DNA of 64,000 nucleotides from Halobacteriovorax vibrionivorans (GCF_003346865.1 NZ_QDKL01000003.1:248001-312000); one strand, 5' to 3'. Shown: positions 26,390 through 36,037, numbered from the stretch's first letter. The notes: generated from the sequence alone by a model not told the origin. Program-made: numbers and translations.

Positions 26390-27679
26390 TTATTTTTGAA
26401 GGTTCTCAATAATCATGGCACCACCTTGGCCACCACCAATACAAAGGGAAGCAATTCCGTAACCGGCCTTACGCTTTTTAAGCTCATGTGCAAGTGTAAC
26501 AACAAGACGTGAACCAGTTGAACCAACAGGGTGTCCAAGTGCAATTGCCCCACCGTTTACATTAAGTTTCTCATCAGGAATTTCTCCCCAAAGCTTATCA
26601 ACACCAAATTTGTCTGCAACTTTTTGATCAGTAAAAGCTTTCTTAACAGCAATAATTTGAGCAGCAAATGCTTCGTTAATTTCAACAAGATCCATCTGTT
26701 CTAAAGTTAGACCTGTTCTTCTAAAAACACCATCCATTGCTAACAGAGGTCCCATTCCCATACGCTCAGGCTCTAGACCGTGGAAGTGGTAGTCAACAAC
26801 TCGCGCCATTGGCTCTAAGTTGTATTTTTTCACTGCTTCTTCAGAGCAGAAAAGGATTGCTGATCCACCATCAGTAATTGGACAACTATTTCCAACTGTA
26901 ACTGTACCTGATTTACGATCAAAGTAAGGCTTCATCTTAGCAAGACCTTCAACAGAAGATTCTTTACGTGGACCGTGATCATTCATTAATAATTTATCTA
27001 ATTTTGCACCGTATATTAAAGGGACAATTTCATCTGCAAAACGCCCTTCTTCAATGGCCTTAATGGCCTTGTGGTGTGACTCATTTGCATACTCATCTTG
27101 TTGCTCACGTGTAATTCCTAACTCACGTGCAAGAAGTTCTGCTGTTTGTCCCATATTTAACCCACAAAAAGGATCTGTTAGACCTTGCTCAATAGCAACA
27201 ATAGGAGAAAGATAGGCCGGCTTAAAGCTTGATAAAACTTTTAGCTTATCACCTGTTGTTTTTGCCTTCATAAGCTTTGCAAAAAGCTCAGTCATCTGCT
27301 TTCCATAGATAAGAGGCATATTTGACATCGACTCAACACCACCAGCAACAACGATCTCGCTGCGGCCAGATGCTACTTTTAAAAAGCCTTGTGAAGCAGC
27401 TTCTAAACCAGAGGCACAATTGCGGTGAACAGAGTAACCTGAAGTTTTCTTATGTAGTCCTGCTTCAAGAGCGATAACTCGTCCAATATTTGGATATTTA
27501 GCTGGTGTCCCTGTGTTACCAAAAATAACCTCATCAACAGCATCATCTTCAATACTTGTCCCATCCATAATATGACGTACAAGGTAAGCTCCAAGGTATG
27601 GCGCTTGAATATCTTTAATAATTGTACCGGATTTGGCCTGTGGAGTTCTTACGGCCTCAACAATGTAGACTGGTTTCAT
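26390..27679 (-). CDS. fadI: Acetyl-CoA C-acyltransferase (3-ketoacyl-CoA thiolase)
   Basis: A 429-residue thiolase that performs the last beta-oxidation step. The nucleophilic Cys is in HRNCASGLEAASQ, the catalytic His in GGAIALGHPVGSTG and the second Cys in SLCIGGGQGGA. NGGAIALG and VEINEAFAAQ are typical signatures. GAAAGGAATC lies before the ATG. A promoter with two direct repeats lies upstream, and fadJ follows. Confidence 0.95.
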   Translation of the reverse strand: MKPVYIVEAVRTPQAKSGTIIKDIQAPYLGAYLVRHIMDGTSIEDDAVDEVIFGNTGTPAKYPNIGRVIALEAGLHKKTSGYSVHRNCASGLEAASQGFLKVASGRSEIVVAGGVESMSNMPLIYGKQMTELFAKLMKAKTTGDKLKVLSSFKPAYLSPIVAIEQGLTDPFCGLNMGQTAELLARELGITREQQDEYANESHHKAIKAIEEGRFADEIVPLIYGAKLDKLLMNDHGPRKESSVEGLAKMKPYFDRKSGTVTVGNSCPITDGGSAILFCSEEAVKKYNLEPMARVVDYHFHGLEPERMGMGPLLAMDGVFRRTGLTLEQMDLVEINEAFAAQIIAVKKAFTDQKVADKFGVDKLWGEIPDEKLNVNGGAIALGHPVGSTGSRLVVTLAHELKKRKAGYGIASLCIGGGQGGAMIIENLQK

Positions 27680-27706
27680 CTATGATTCCTTTCTTCTGAT
27701 TAATTG

Positions 27707-27744
27707 TTTTGACACTATTGTAGGGATTTTGACAGGTTATGCAA
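27707..27744 (-). promoter_or_regulatory. fadI-fadJ promoter with flanking direct repeats
   Basis: On the minus strand, TTGCAT (27744-27739), a 16-bp spacer and TACAAT (27722-27717) form a promoter. Plus-strand TTTTGACA occurs at 27707-27714 and 27727-27734, exactly 20 bp apart and flanking the -10 box, a likely repressor site. Confidence 0.55.
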
Positions 27745-27745
27745 A

Positions 27746-27773
27746 CAAAAAAAGGCTCCACTTTGGGAGCCTT
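27746..27773 (-). terminator. Intrinsic terminator of the barrel-protein gene
   Basis: On the minus strand, GGCTCC pairs with GGAGCC around a six-base loop, followed by seven T. It ends transcription of the gene at 27813-28823 before the fadI promoter. Confidence 0.88.
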
Positions 27774-27812
27774 CTTATTAGAACAGGATAAATTTCTTAT
27801 TTAAACAATTGA

Positions 27813-28823
27813 TTAGAATAGGTATGACAGTCCAAGACCTAAAGTGAATGAATCTGCACCTTCAAGGTTCTTAGCTTGATTATTTAGAACATAATCATTT
27901 GCTGAACCAGCATATTCATCTTCTTCACCCATTCTAAAGATATTCTTATCGTAGTTTAGCGCTAGCTGAACTCCAAATTCTTTAGCAAAATTAACTTCTG
28001 CACCTAAAGTCGCTCCACCTGAAACATAGCGATAAGATAATTCAGTATTATTAAAGCTATCTCTTGGGTTTTCAATTTTAAAGTTACCAAAGTGAACTTT
28101 AGTCCCAAGGCTCAAGAATGGCTTAATTTTCGCAGCACGAGAAAAGTAGAACTTAGCGTGTCCACCGAAATTAAACTCATTATATGAAATTTCATCATTT
28201 GCTGAGTGGTAATAACCAGTGCTGTAACAACCAGAATAACTACATGAGTATCCTCTATTACTAGCTAAGTCTTGGTCACCAATAGTCATTCCCATATAAC
28301 CAACACTAATACCTACATCAACGCGATCAGAAACCTTAGTTTCTACTACCGCATCAAAATTAAGTCCTGCTGTCCACTCTTTCTGATCACCAGTGATTGT
28401 TTTAAATCCTGTTTGAACAGAAACTTTATTATCCAATTGTGGCCCTTGAGGTACAACTGGAGCTACGACCTCAGATCTAGCTGGAGCTGATTGAATGCTA
28501 TTGATCTCGTCCATGGCCTTAATTTGACCTTCTAGAGCCTTTTGAATCTTCTTAGCGATTCTTCTCTCTTCTTTAAGACGCATATCCTCAACATTCTTTC
28601 TCATCATTTGCTCGTGCTTTTCCTCGAGCTCACGACGAAGCTTTTGAATCTTGTCTGCCGCAGATTTCTTCTTTTTCTTTTTGTAAAATCCATCCAGATT
28701 AATTTCATCTGTATGAACGACTTGATCTGTCTCACTTAATAGTGGGTCTTCTTGTGCAAATGAAGCTGCACTAGAAAAGATCAATGCTGCCATCACGGCG
28801 CAATTAAACTTTGTTGTTTTCAT
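27813..28823 (-). CDS. Outer-membrane beta-barrel protein with periplasmic coiled coil
   Basis: A 336-residue protein. A signal peptide ends near AASFAQ. A charged coiled-coil segment (about residues 48-105, KIQKLRRELEEKHEQMMRK) and a Pro-rich linker lead to a C-terminal barrel of amphipathic strands (about 130-336) ending FTLGLGLSYLF. The terminal Phe is the BAM-recognition signature. The barrel loop contains CSYSGC. GGGAG precedes the ATG. Function is unknown; the architecture suggests an outer-membrane protein reaching into the periplasm. Confidence 0.8.
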   Translation of the reverse strand: MKTTKFNCAVMAALIFSSAASFAQEDPLLSETDQVVHTDEINLDGFYKKKKKKSAADKIQKLRRELEEKHEQMMRKNVEDMRLKEERRIAKKIQKALEGQIKAMDEINSIQSAPARSEVVAPVVPQGPQLDNKVSVQTGFKTITGDQKEWTAGLNFDAVVETKVSDRVDVGISVGYMGMTIGDQDLASNRGYSCSYSGCYSTGYYHSANDEISYNEFNFGGHAKFYFSRAAKIKPFLSLGTKVHFGNFKIENPRDSFNNTELSYRYVSGGATLGAEVNFAKEFGVQLALNYDKNIFRMGEEDEYAGSANDYVLNNQAKNLEGADSFTLGLGLSYLF

Positions 28824-28977
28824 TCTGTACTCCCTGTTCTTTGTAGTTCTTTGTACTAAATAAGAGTTTTATACTTGTTTATAACACGTAGCGAGATTAT
28901 TCTCTGCAAAAGGTGAACGTTGATGAAATTATTTCATGGAGAAGGAAAAACACTTAAAAATCAGACACTTAGACTGT

Positions 28978-29229
28978 CTAACGAAGGTTATAATAGCGAA
29001 ATTTATCGGCCCTGACATCAGTTGAGCTATCAAGACCTATGGTATCAAGGAAACATAGAGGGTTTATGCTGCCTCGATCACAAGCACCGGGATCGGCCTT
29101 GAATCTGGCATCAAGAGTTTGAAAAGCAGCAAACATAATGGATACAATTGCAGTAATTAAAAGCAGATACTCGACAACAGTCTGTCCTTTATCATTATTT
29201 AACTCATTATGCTTTTTACTTTCTATCAT
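28978..29229 (-). CDS. Flp/type IVb pilin-like protein
   Basis: An 83-residue protein. Its N-terminus has a short charged leader ending KG, then QTVVEYLLLITAIVSIMFA. This matches the prepilin cleavage site with Glu at mature position 5 and a hydrophobic helix. The C-terminal part is longer than in typical Flp pilins and contains two Cys (GACDRGSINPLCFL). No prepilin peptidase or Tad secretion genes are in the window. It is the last gene of a three-gene unit with the FAD protein and the WaaA-like enzyme. Confidence 0.78.
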   Translation of the reverse strand: MIESKKHNELNNDKGQTVVEYLLLITAIVSIMFAAFQTLDARFKADPGACDRGSINPLCFLDTIGLDSSTDVRADKFRYYNLR

Positions 29230-29243
29230 TATAGTCCCTAATT

Positions 29244-30572
29244 TTAGACAAAAGTTTTATAGTCTCTTGCCTCTAATAGAGTTTGAGTTATTCCAAGGTT
29301 ATTTTTCTTTAAAGGCCCGTGATAATACACGCCCTTTACACTTTCAAGTTTACCACGACTTCCTGTTCTAAACTTAAGTTTTACATTTTCTCTAGCATTT
29401 AAAAGTCCATGATTTCTTAAAAGACAAACTTCATCTATGGCAACACAATTTAATAAAACGTCTTGTGAATCGATTATCTCATTTTCAATTAGTAGTTTGT
29501 GAAACATATCTTGAACAAAATCTACTTTGAAACAGTCTTCAAAGCGCGAATACACCTTCACTTCACAAACGCCATCACCACCTATTTTTTTACGAATAAA
29601 GGCAACGTCGCTACCAAAGCTATAAGCATCAAAATGATAATACTCTCCAGATAATAAATTATCAGACATTTTATAATTAAGCTTGATACAGCCATATACG
29701 CTACTTAAATCATGGCCAATTCCCAACCTTTCAACGTTAGAGCTGAAGATGGCCATTTTTGATGGTGCTACAACTCCACTATAAGAAGCAAGTTGAGTGG
29801 CCCAAGGTCTTGCGTTTGAAAAACTAAATTCTTCAATCGTATCTTCTAAAGTTACTCCTCCAAGCTTTTCGATGGCATCCTTGGCCTGGGCCTCTAGGGC
29901 GAGACTCCAAATAAAGCGATATCTTGGAGATAATAAAACAATGAAGAAGTAAATTAACTCAAGATCAGAAAATGTAAGCTCTATTGATTGTGTATAAATA
30001 CAGCGCAAAGAACTCATTAGCTTTTGTAATTCACTATTATTTTTAAACTCTCGTCTAAATGAAGAGTAACAATCATAAATATAATCAGGAAGTGCACTTT
30101 TAAAAGTAGCAACAGAAACTTGGTGAATCGTCTTGTAACGACATAATGACTCTCCAAGACGACTTACTGCTGTTAGGAAGTCCTCTTCAAAATCACTTAT
30201 CTCTTTTTGTTCAGAAGCAAGTATCTGCTGTAATTGCGCATGTAAGTTTGGAAATTGCCTTGTTACCTGTGAATAATTCAGATAAGGCCTAGGAGAAGCA
30301 AATTCATATCTTTTAGAATTAACTAATAAGCAAAATGGAGCGAGCTCAAAATTTGATCTCTTAAAAATAGATGACTCTTCATCAATATCTGATATCCATG
30401 TTTTAATGAAAGCTAAATCAATAGGCCCATAGAATTTAAAATAAGGATCGTTAGACTTTATTCTTTGATCTTTTAAATATACGGCATCATGCCCGCTTTT
30501 TAAAATTTGAGACGAGGTTAAAAAACTCGTTATATTATTACCTATAATTAATGTATCAATATTTTTATTCAT
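29244..30572 (-). CDS. Rossmann-fold (FAD/NAD(P)-binding) protein of unknown function
   Basis: A 442-residue protein starting NIDTLIIGNNITSFLTSSQI, a divergent dinucleotide-binding motif in which the usual GxGxxG is altered to GNNITS. The C-terminal part (GVYYHGPLKKNNLGITQTLLEA) resembles the closing segment of amine-oxidase-like flavoproteins. The middle is not recognisable. It sits 4 bp downstream of the WaaA-like gene and 14 bp upstream of the pilin gene. Confidence 0.55.
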   Translation of the reverse strand: MNKNIDTLIIGNNITSFLTSSQILKSGHDAVYLKDQRIKSNDPYFKFYGPIDLAFIKTWISDIDEESSIFKRSNFELAPFCLLVNSKRYEFASPRPYLNYSQVTRQFPNLHAQLQQILASEQKEISDFEEDFLTAVSRLGESLCRYKTIHQVSVATFKSALPDYIYDCYSSFRREFKNNSELQKLMSSLRCIYTQSIELTFSDLELIYFFIVLLSPRYRFIWSLALEAQAKDAIEKLGGVTLEDTIEEFSFSNARPWATQLASYSGVVAPSKMAIFSSNVERLGIGHDLSSVYGCIKLNYKMSDNLLSGEYYHFDAYSFGSDVAFIRKKIGGDGVCEVKVYSRFEDCFKVDFVQDMFHKLLIENEIIDSQDVLLNCVAIDEVCLLRNHGLLNARENVKLKFRTGSRGKLESVKGVYYHGPLKKNNLGITQTLLEARDYKTFV

Positions 30573-30576
30573 AATT

Positions 30577-31920
30577 TTACTTTGTTAATAAGTTAATTAA
30601 TTTTCTCTTGGCCAATTCGCTTTCTTCAATCATAGCAGAGATGACCTCAGGTTTCATAGAGTCTTCATTTTCTTGACTCATTATATGGTAAATCTCATGA
30701 CAGTCTTCAATAATCTTTATATTAAAATTTGATGAGATAATCATATCGTATTCTGTCGAACGATGAATATTAGGGCCACAGAAGATCCTTGAACCAGCAA
30801 CAAATGGCTCCAATAATGAGTGAACACCTTTACCGTGGCCACCACCAACGTACACCTTATGAAAGTATGGATAGATTTCACAAAGGATTCCCTTCACTGT
30901 ACATAAGATTAGTCCAGGACTCATTGTAATCTCTTTCAGAAAAGACTGAAAAGATTCAAGTGTTAATTTAGATTCATCTAGAATATGTATCTTAAGCTTA
31001 GGAGAGAGTTTTTTGATCTCTGATAACATCTCCTCCACTTTATCTTCTTTTAATAAATGGGGAGCTAGAAATACAAATTTCTTCTTATCTGCTATATCAT
31101 TTAATAAATTTGTATCATTAAAGAAAGTGAATTCATTTATCCACATTTGAGCAAGACAAATTCTATCTTGATAAAGATAGAGTCCTAAAATCTGACTTAA
31201 GAACTCATAGTGTTTATGCTTTCTAAAACTCTTTTGACGAGAGTTAATCTGAAGCATACGAAGTTCAATTGGTGCAACGATCTGAGTGCCTAACTGCGCA
31301 CTTTCAAATACCTTCTGATCTTCAATAGTTGCTGCTATAACCTCACTAAATTGAGCGTAGATAAACTTCTTAATCCAAGAGATGATAGGTTTACCATCTT
31401 TATTAAACCTTGCTTTTGAGCTTTTTGAAGTAGCGGAAAATAAGATAAACTCACTCATCTTTGATCCAAGATAAATAAGCTCAGGAAAAAAGTCATATCT
31501 AACCATCATCATCTTTGAGGCACTAGACCAAGCAATAATATTTTGTCTTTTTAAAAGTGGAAAGTATGTGATGAGGGGCAACCTTAGATAACGAACTCTC
31601 TCACGATGGGCCTGATAATATTCAACGACCTTGTGCTCCACACTAGGAGAAGTGAAAAGCAATTCAACATTTTTACCATGTGAAATTAGCTCATCAATAA
31701 TAGGCCTAATTTGCTCGAACTCCCCTTCACTTGAGAAATGAAATAAGCAGTGGGCCTTCTTGCCTACACGAGAAAATGCCCTCGTGCCTTCATCCAGATA
31801 ATTTTTGGATTCAAAACTTACTCGACGATAAAATGGCCCTATTCTTAATAAGTAGAAAAATAGAAAAAATGGATAGGCCACTATTCGAAGAATCGCCTGA
31901 ATAAGAAAAATCAACAACAT
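30577..31920 (-). CDS. WaaA/KdtA-like Kdo transferase (GT-B glycosyltransferase)
   Basis: A 447-residue membrane-anchored enzyme. The N-terminal helix MLLIFLIQAILRIVAYPFFL is followed by LFHFSSEGEFEQIRPII, matching the HAASVGE region whose Glu is catalytic in WaaA. The C-terminal half has YVGGGHGKGVHSLLEPFVAG, the conserved sugar-nucleotide-binding block. WaaA adds Kdo to lipid A precursor. Sequence between the motifs is divergent, so the acceptor may differ. The start at 31920 is chosen because TATACT lies 6 nt upstream (leaderless pattern). An ATG at 31941 would add 7 residues and has no Shine-Dalgarno. Confidence 0.78.
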   Translation of the reverse strand: MLLIFLIQAILRIVAYPFFLFFYLLRIGPFYRRVSFESKNYLDEGTRAFSRVGKKAHCLFHFSSEGEFEQIRPIIDELISHGKNVELLFTSPSVEHKVVEYYQAHRERVRYLRLPLITYFPLLKRQNIIAWSSASKMMMVRYDFFPELIYLGSKMSEFILFSATSKSSKARFNKDGKPIISWIKKFIYAQFSEVIAATIEDQKVFESAQLGTQIVAPIELRMLQINSRQKSFRKHKHYEFLSQILGLYLYQDRICLAQMWINEFTFFNDTNLLNDIADKKKFVFLAPHLLKEDKVEEMLSEIKKLSPKLKIHILDESKLTLESFQSFLKEITMSPGLILCTVKGILCEIYPYFHKVYVGGGHGKGVHSLLEPFVAGSRIFCGPNIHRSTEYDMIISSNFNIKIIEDCHEIYHIMSQENEDSMKPEVISAMIEESELAKRKLINLLTK

Positions 31921-32138
31921 ACAAATAGTATAAAGATACATCTAAGAGAATAGAAGCTAAAAATGTGGTCGAGATGACACCTAGTGGATACATTTTACAT
32001 AAAATTATAAAAAACGAGTGTCATTTTCTTAAAAAATCTTACATATAACTTTAATTTTGTACCTTAACGAAATTCTGGATTGCCATACAATAAAAAAACT
32101 TCGATTATTGGCTATTGTATAAAAAGAGGGAGAAAAAA

Positions 32139-33017
32139 ATGGGATTATTTAGGGGAGCGATACTCGCATTCATGGTTACCAGCGCACTTGGTGCTACATC
32201 AACGGCATCAATGCCTTCAGTACCAGCTACAACGACAACTCAACAAACAGCAGCGACACCAAATCCAGAAGAAAACACAATTTGGCAAAAACTAAAAAAA
32301 TCACCATTTAATGCACAGTATTTAGTGGAAGGCTCAAACGGTTTTAAAGAGTCAATTAATGGATATAGTTTCTATAACTACCTATATTTAGGTTACAATA
32401 TCAACGATAGATTTGCTGTAAAAGTTGTTCCTTATTGGCAAACAGACTTCTCAGAAAAACAAGAAAATAAAGATGGAAGCCGTACAATTCATCAACAATA
32501 CGGTGCAACTCAAGCAAGACTTTATGTTAAGAAACTTTTAACTGATAAAGAAAATGGTTACGACCTTTATCTTCAATACCGTCTATACCACTACCCGGCC
32601 GCCACAAGAAAGTCTGGATATGATGCAAAACAACGCTTTTACCTAATTGGTGGAAAGACGATTAACGATAAATTAAGAATCGGTACTTATGCATTTTACG
32701 AAAGTTATATTAGAAACTCTGGTAAATCATCTCTTTTAGCAAATTACTACGCAGCAGTTGCTCCTACATATTATATAAGTGATAAGCTATATACATCACT
32801 TACAATTGACTACTATAGACAACAAAGAAAATCTGGAAGTACAGAAGCTGAGACTCTTTCAGTTTCTCCAGAAATTGGATACAGCTTCCCATTTGTTTCT
32901 CTATCAGCATCACTAGCTCTAGAGCCAGTAGACTTTAGAGGTGAAGATCCTGATTTCGTTGATGAAACACTTAAGAATGCCAGACTAGTAGTGTCGGCCT
33001 ATTTCTCAATCCTATAA
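32139..33017 (+). CDS. Probable outer-membrane beta-barrel protein
   Basis: A 292-residue exported protein with signal peptide MGLFRGAILAFMVTSALGA and a Thr/Pro/Gln linker. Many amphipathic strands follow (for example YSFYNYLYLGYNINDRFAVK, YLQYRLYHYPA, ARLVVSAYFSIL). No named family is recognised; the pattern fits a 12-14-stranded barrel. The start was chosen because GAGGGAG lies 6 nt upstream. An intrinsic terminator follows. Confidence 0.72.
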   Translation: MGLFRGAILAFMVTSALGATSTASMPSVPATTTTQQTAATPNPEENTIWQKLKKSPFNAQYLVEGSNGFKESINGYSFYNYLYLGYNINDRFAVKVVPYWQTDFSEKQENKDGSRTIHQQYGATQARLYVKKLLTDKENGYDLYLQYRLYHYPAATRKSGYDAKQRFYLIGGKTINDKLRIGTYAFYESYIRNSGKSSLLANYYAAVAPTYYISDKLYTSLTIDYYRQQRKSGSTEAETLSVSPEIGYSFPFVSLSASLALEPVDFRGEDPDFVDETLKNARLVVSAYFSIL

Positions 33018-33046
33018 TTTCATAATTACATTACAGATACTTACTA

Positions 33047-33076
33047 GGCCGACTTTATAAGTCGGCCTTTATTTTT
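33047..33076 (+). terminator. Intrinsic terminator
   Basis: GGCCGACTT pairs with AAGTCGGCC around a three-base loop, followed by TTTATTTTT. Confidence 0.88.
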
Positions 33077-33156
33077 AAAGCTTTATTAAACATCAGGCAA
33101 TATTTTCCGATAACTCTAGTAAGAAAGTGATTAAACTTATCAGGGTTTGAGGATTT

Positions 33157-34386
33157 ATGAGTTCAAATACAAAGAAGAAAGTTACAGAATATCTACTGAC
33201 TAAGAAGCAGATCTCAGCTGGCCTCTATGAGCCAAATGAAGTCTACTATATTAAAGACAGTGGAAAAGAACTTGGACCATTCTGGCAGGAAGATTTAAAA
33301 GAGTTTATTGATGACTATGGACTTCTTAATCAAAATGTTCTCGCTAAGAGCTTAAACGACTCAGATTGGACACCAGTAACTTCTCACCCACTATTCCAAA
33401 GACGAAGACCTGAGATTGTAAAAGAATTTAAAATTGATGAAGATGATCAATTCTTCTTACTAAAAAATGGTAAGAAAGATGGACCTTTTACAAGCAATGA
33501 GGTGAATGCAAAGCTTGATAAATTAGAGGTGCTTCACACTGATCTAGTATCTGTTGATAATGGGCTCAGCTGGGGAACAATTTACGAATTTGAAGTATTT
33601 GATCGTCGAACTAGAGATAATCAAAGTTTGCCTGAGTCACCACAAGGCCATGTTTTTCAAAATTCTATGCTTGATGCGGATCGAGCGATGGCAGTATCTA
33701 AAAAAGATCAAGGCGATCGCGAATTTATTTATGATCTTGCTTATATTGGAAACCAAAAGCTAAATCCTAATAAACCACAAATTGATGACTTTGAACAAAA
33801 AGAACAAACAGATAATACTGCAATGTTTAGACTAGCAGCTTTTGCTTTTAGCTTTATCATTGTAGCTGCAGTATTTTTTACTTTTTCAAACTTTTCAGGA
33901 AGCCCTGAGCCAGTAGCGAAAAAACAAAAAGTGCAAAGAACGCAACGTACTCCAGCTGCTAAGAAGAGAACTCAACCAAAAGTTCAAGAAAGGCCAAAGC
34001 CAACAAAGAAGCCTACAACGAGAATTAAAAAGAAAAAAGAGGCACCTAAAAGAGAGATCACAAGAAGCGATAGACCTCTTAATAAAGGAAGTTTTCTAAG
34101 TGACACTAGAGAGATGACTGATGGACAAATGGATCCAAGAGACCTGCCTCCTGAAGTTATTTTTGATGATAACTCTGAAGCATTAGAGCTTGATCCAATT
34201 AGAGAGAGAATCTCAAAAGAAACTTTTGATCCACAACAAGAAGAGTTAGAAAATTATGACGAACTTGATGCGGCCCGTGAAATTGTCGATGATTATCTTG
34301 AGCGATCACCTGCTGCAGGAGGACAAGAAGAATTCTATGAAGATGAGTTTGTCCCTGAAGATGCTATTGAAGGTAGTGAGTATTAA
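33157..34386 (+). CDS. Membrane protein with two GYF_2-like domains
   Basis: A 409-residue protein. Two GYF_2/DUF4339-type modules lie at about residues 24-80 (VYYIKDSGKELGPFWQEDL) and 90-145 (FFLLKNGKKDGPFTSNEV). Each has the GPF core of peptide-binding GYF folds. One transmembrane helix follows (about 225-247, FAFSFIIVAAVFFTFSN), then a Lys/Arg/Pro-rich stretch and an acidic C-terminus. The GYF modules face the cytoplasm by the positive-inside rule. GAGG precedes the ATG. It lies upstream of tmk, probably as a separate unit. Confidence 0.75.
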   Translation: MSSNTKKKVTEYLLTKKQISAGLYEPNEVYYIKDSGKELGPFWQEDLKEFIDDYGLLNQNVLAKSLNDSDWTPVTSHPLFQRRRPEIVKEFKIDEDDQFFLLKNGKKDGPFTSNEVNAKLDKLEVLHTDLVSVDNGLSWGTIYEFEVFDRRTRDNQSLPESPQGHVFQNSMLDADRAMAVSKKDQGDREFIYDLAYIGNQKLNPNKPQIDDFEQKEQTDNTAMFRLAAFAFSFIIVAAVFFTFSNFSGSPEPVAKKQKVQRTQRTPAAKKRTQPKVQERPKPTKKPTTRIKKKKEAPKREITRSDRPLNKGSFLSDTREMTDGQMDPRDLPPEVIFDDNSEALELDPIRERISKETFDPQQEELENYDELDAAREIVDDYLERSPAAGGQEEFYEDEFVPEDAIEGSEY

Positions 34387-34441
34387 GCAAAATTTTAAAG
34401 AATAAGTAGTCAAAAATTAAATATTTGTGTTATTTTTAAGT

Positions 34442-35131
34442 ATGGAAAACACAAATGAAATCACGAATTTAACACAATACTTTAGAAAGGCCGCTTTCCC
34501 TGGCTCATATTTTTTCAGTTTCGAAGGTATCGAAGGATCTGGAAAATCAACTCAAATCGTAAAGATTAAAGACTATCTAGAAACAAAAGGTTTCAACGTA
34601 ATTGTCATTAGAGAACCAGGTGGAACAGCATTTGGGGAAAAGCTTAGACAAGCAATTCTGACGTCTACACAAGAACTTCACCCAGCAGCAGAAGCACACT
34701 TATTTGCTTCAGCAAGAGCACAGAATCTTTCATCATTAATTCTTCCAGAGCTTGAAACACCTAATACTGTTGTTATCTGTGACCGTTTCCTTGATAGCTC
34801 AATAGCCTACCAAGGTGTAGCAAGAGGTTTAGGGCCAGAATATATTTTAAATATTCACTCTAGCTTCCCTCTTAATATCGTTCCTCATAAAACATTCTAC
34901 CTAAGAATTGATTTACAAAAGTCATTAGAGAGGCAGCGACTAAGAAATATGCCTAAAGACTATTTTGAATCAAGAGATAATAGCTTTCATCAAAACCTCA
35001 TTGAAGGATATGATTATTGTGCAAGTATTTTCTCTGATCGCGTATCAGTAATAGATGGTTCACAGAGCATGGATGATGTTACAAACGAATTAATAAATAA
35101 CATTGACCAAATTATTAATGCAAAAGAATAA
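34442..35131 (+). CDS. tmk: Thymidylate kinase
   Basis: A 229-residue kinase making dTDP. FEGIEGSGKSTQ is the P-loop, REPGGTAFGEKLR the DRX-type region, CDRFLDSSIAYQG the thymidine-binding block, and RLRNMPKDYFES lies in the lid region. An N-terminal extension of about 20 residues precedes the P-loop strand. The ATG at 34442 has no Shine-Dalgarno, but TATTTT ends 5 nt upstream, a leaderless-type arrangement. It overlaps holB by 14 bp. Confidence 0.94.
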   Translation: MENTNEITNLTQYFRKAAFPGSYFFSFEGIEGSGKSTQIVKIKDYLETKGFNVIVIREPGGTAFGEKLRQAILTSTQELHPAAEAHLFASARAQNLSSLILPELETPNTVVICDRFLDSSIAYQGVARGLGPEYILNIHSSFPLNIVPHKTFYLRIDLQKSLERQRLRNMPKDYFESRDNSFHQNLIEGYDYCASIFSDRVSVIDGSQSMDDVTNELINNIDQIINAKE

Positions 35132-35954
35132 TCAAGAACAAGATCTCGCCTTTAAGGCCCTTTTTGAAAGATACAAATCTTCACAGATGGCGCATTTCTA
35201 TACCCTACACACAGCAGGGCAATTAGAAGTTGATGAGAAATCTAAAATCTTAAGTAATTGGACAACTAACTTCCTTGAAAATATTCTCATGTTTGAAAAT
35301 AATTGGGATCATGACCATGCAAGTGAATCCTTAACTCTAGGCCATGAAGACATACTAATTATTGAGACAGATGAGAAAAGCTATAAAGTAAGTGATAAGA
35401 AAATTGAAGAATTTTTCGACTTTATTCGATTTAGGCCATCAAAATTAAAATACTGCATTACTATATTTAAAGACTCTCAAAAAATATCACCAATACTGGC
35501 AAATAAATTATTAAAAACACTTGAAGAGCCTCCTGCTGGCCATTTATTTATTTTTCTAAAATCTTCAAATGAGAAGTCACTAGCAACAATCGATTCAAGA
35601 ACTATTAATATTCACATTACAAATGACTCTAATGATAATATTGATAAGATTCAAAATCTCGACTTTCATAGCTTTCTAGATAGAAGCTGTAAAGATAATG
35701 AACTTAAAGACATCCTAGTAGAGATAAGAGATGGCAATCTAAAATTAGATGCAATCCAAGGCCTTATAAAAGAGAAGCCTGCCAGAGAATTAAACCTCCA
35801 CCACTTAATAGCTGCCTATATTAATCAAAACGATAAATTTGATATTAGGGATCAAATGAAGTGTCTAGAAGCAATAAAGAATTCAACTGAAGAAATTCCA
35901 TTTAATGGTGCTGTGAAATCACGTCTTTCACGCCTTTTGCAGTTCGTTATATAA
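35118..35954 (+). CDS. holB: DNA polymerase III delta-prime-like clamp-loader subunit
   Basis: A 278-residue protein. The family block LANKLLKTLEEPPAGHLFIFL is clear, with DSRTINI after it. The P-loop is degenerate or absent, as is usual for delta-prime. Position between tmk and ricT supports the call, since tmk-holB-ricT order is conserved in many bacteria. The start ATG at 35118 lies inside the end of tmk, indicating translational coupling. Confidence 0.85.
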   Translation: MQKNNQEQDLAFKALFERYKSSQMAHFYTLHTAGQLEVDEKSKILSNWTTNFLENILMFENNWDHDHASESLTLGHEDILIIETDEKSYKVSDKKIEEFFDFIRFRPSKLKYCITIFKDSQKISPILANKLLKTLEEPPAGHLFIFLKSSNEKSLATIDSRTINIHITNDSNDNIDKIQNLDFHSFLDRSCKDNELKDILVEIRDGNLKLDAIQGLIKEKPARELNLHHLIAAYINQNDKFDIRDQMKCLEAIKNSTEEIPFNGAVKSRLSRLLQFVI

Positions 35955-36037
35955 GTAATTTACGATGCATAAAGGCTAGACATAAAGCAGTATAAAGAGG
36001 ACAATAAGATCTGTTCAAAAATAAATTTGGTAATTAA

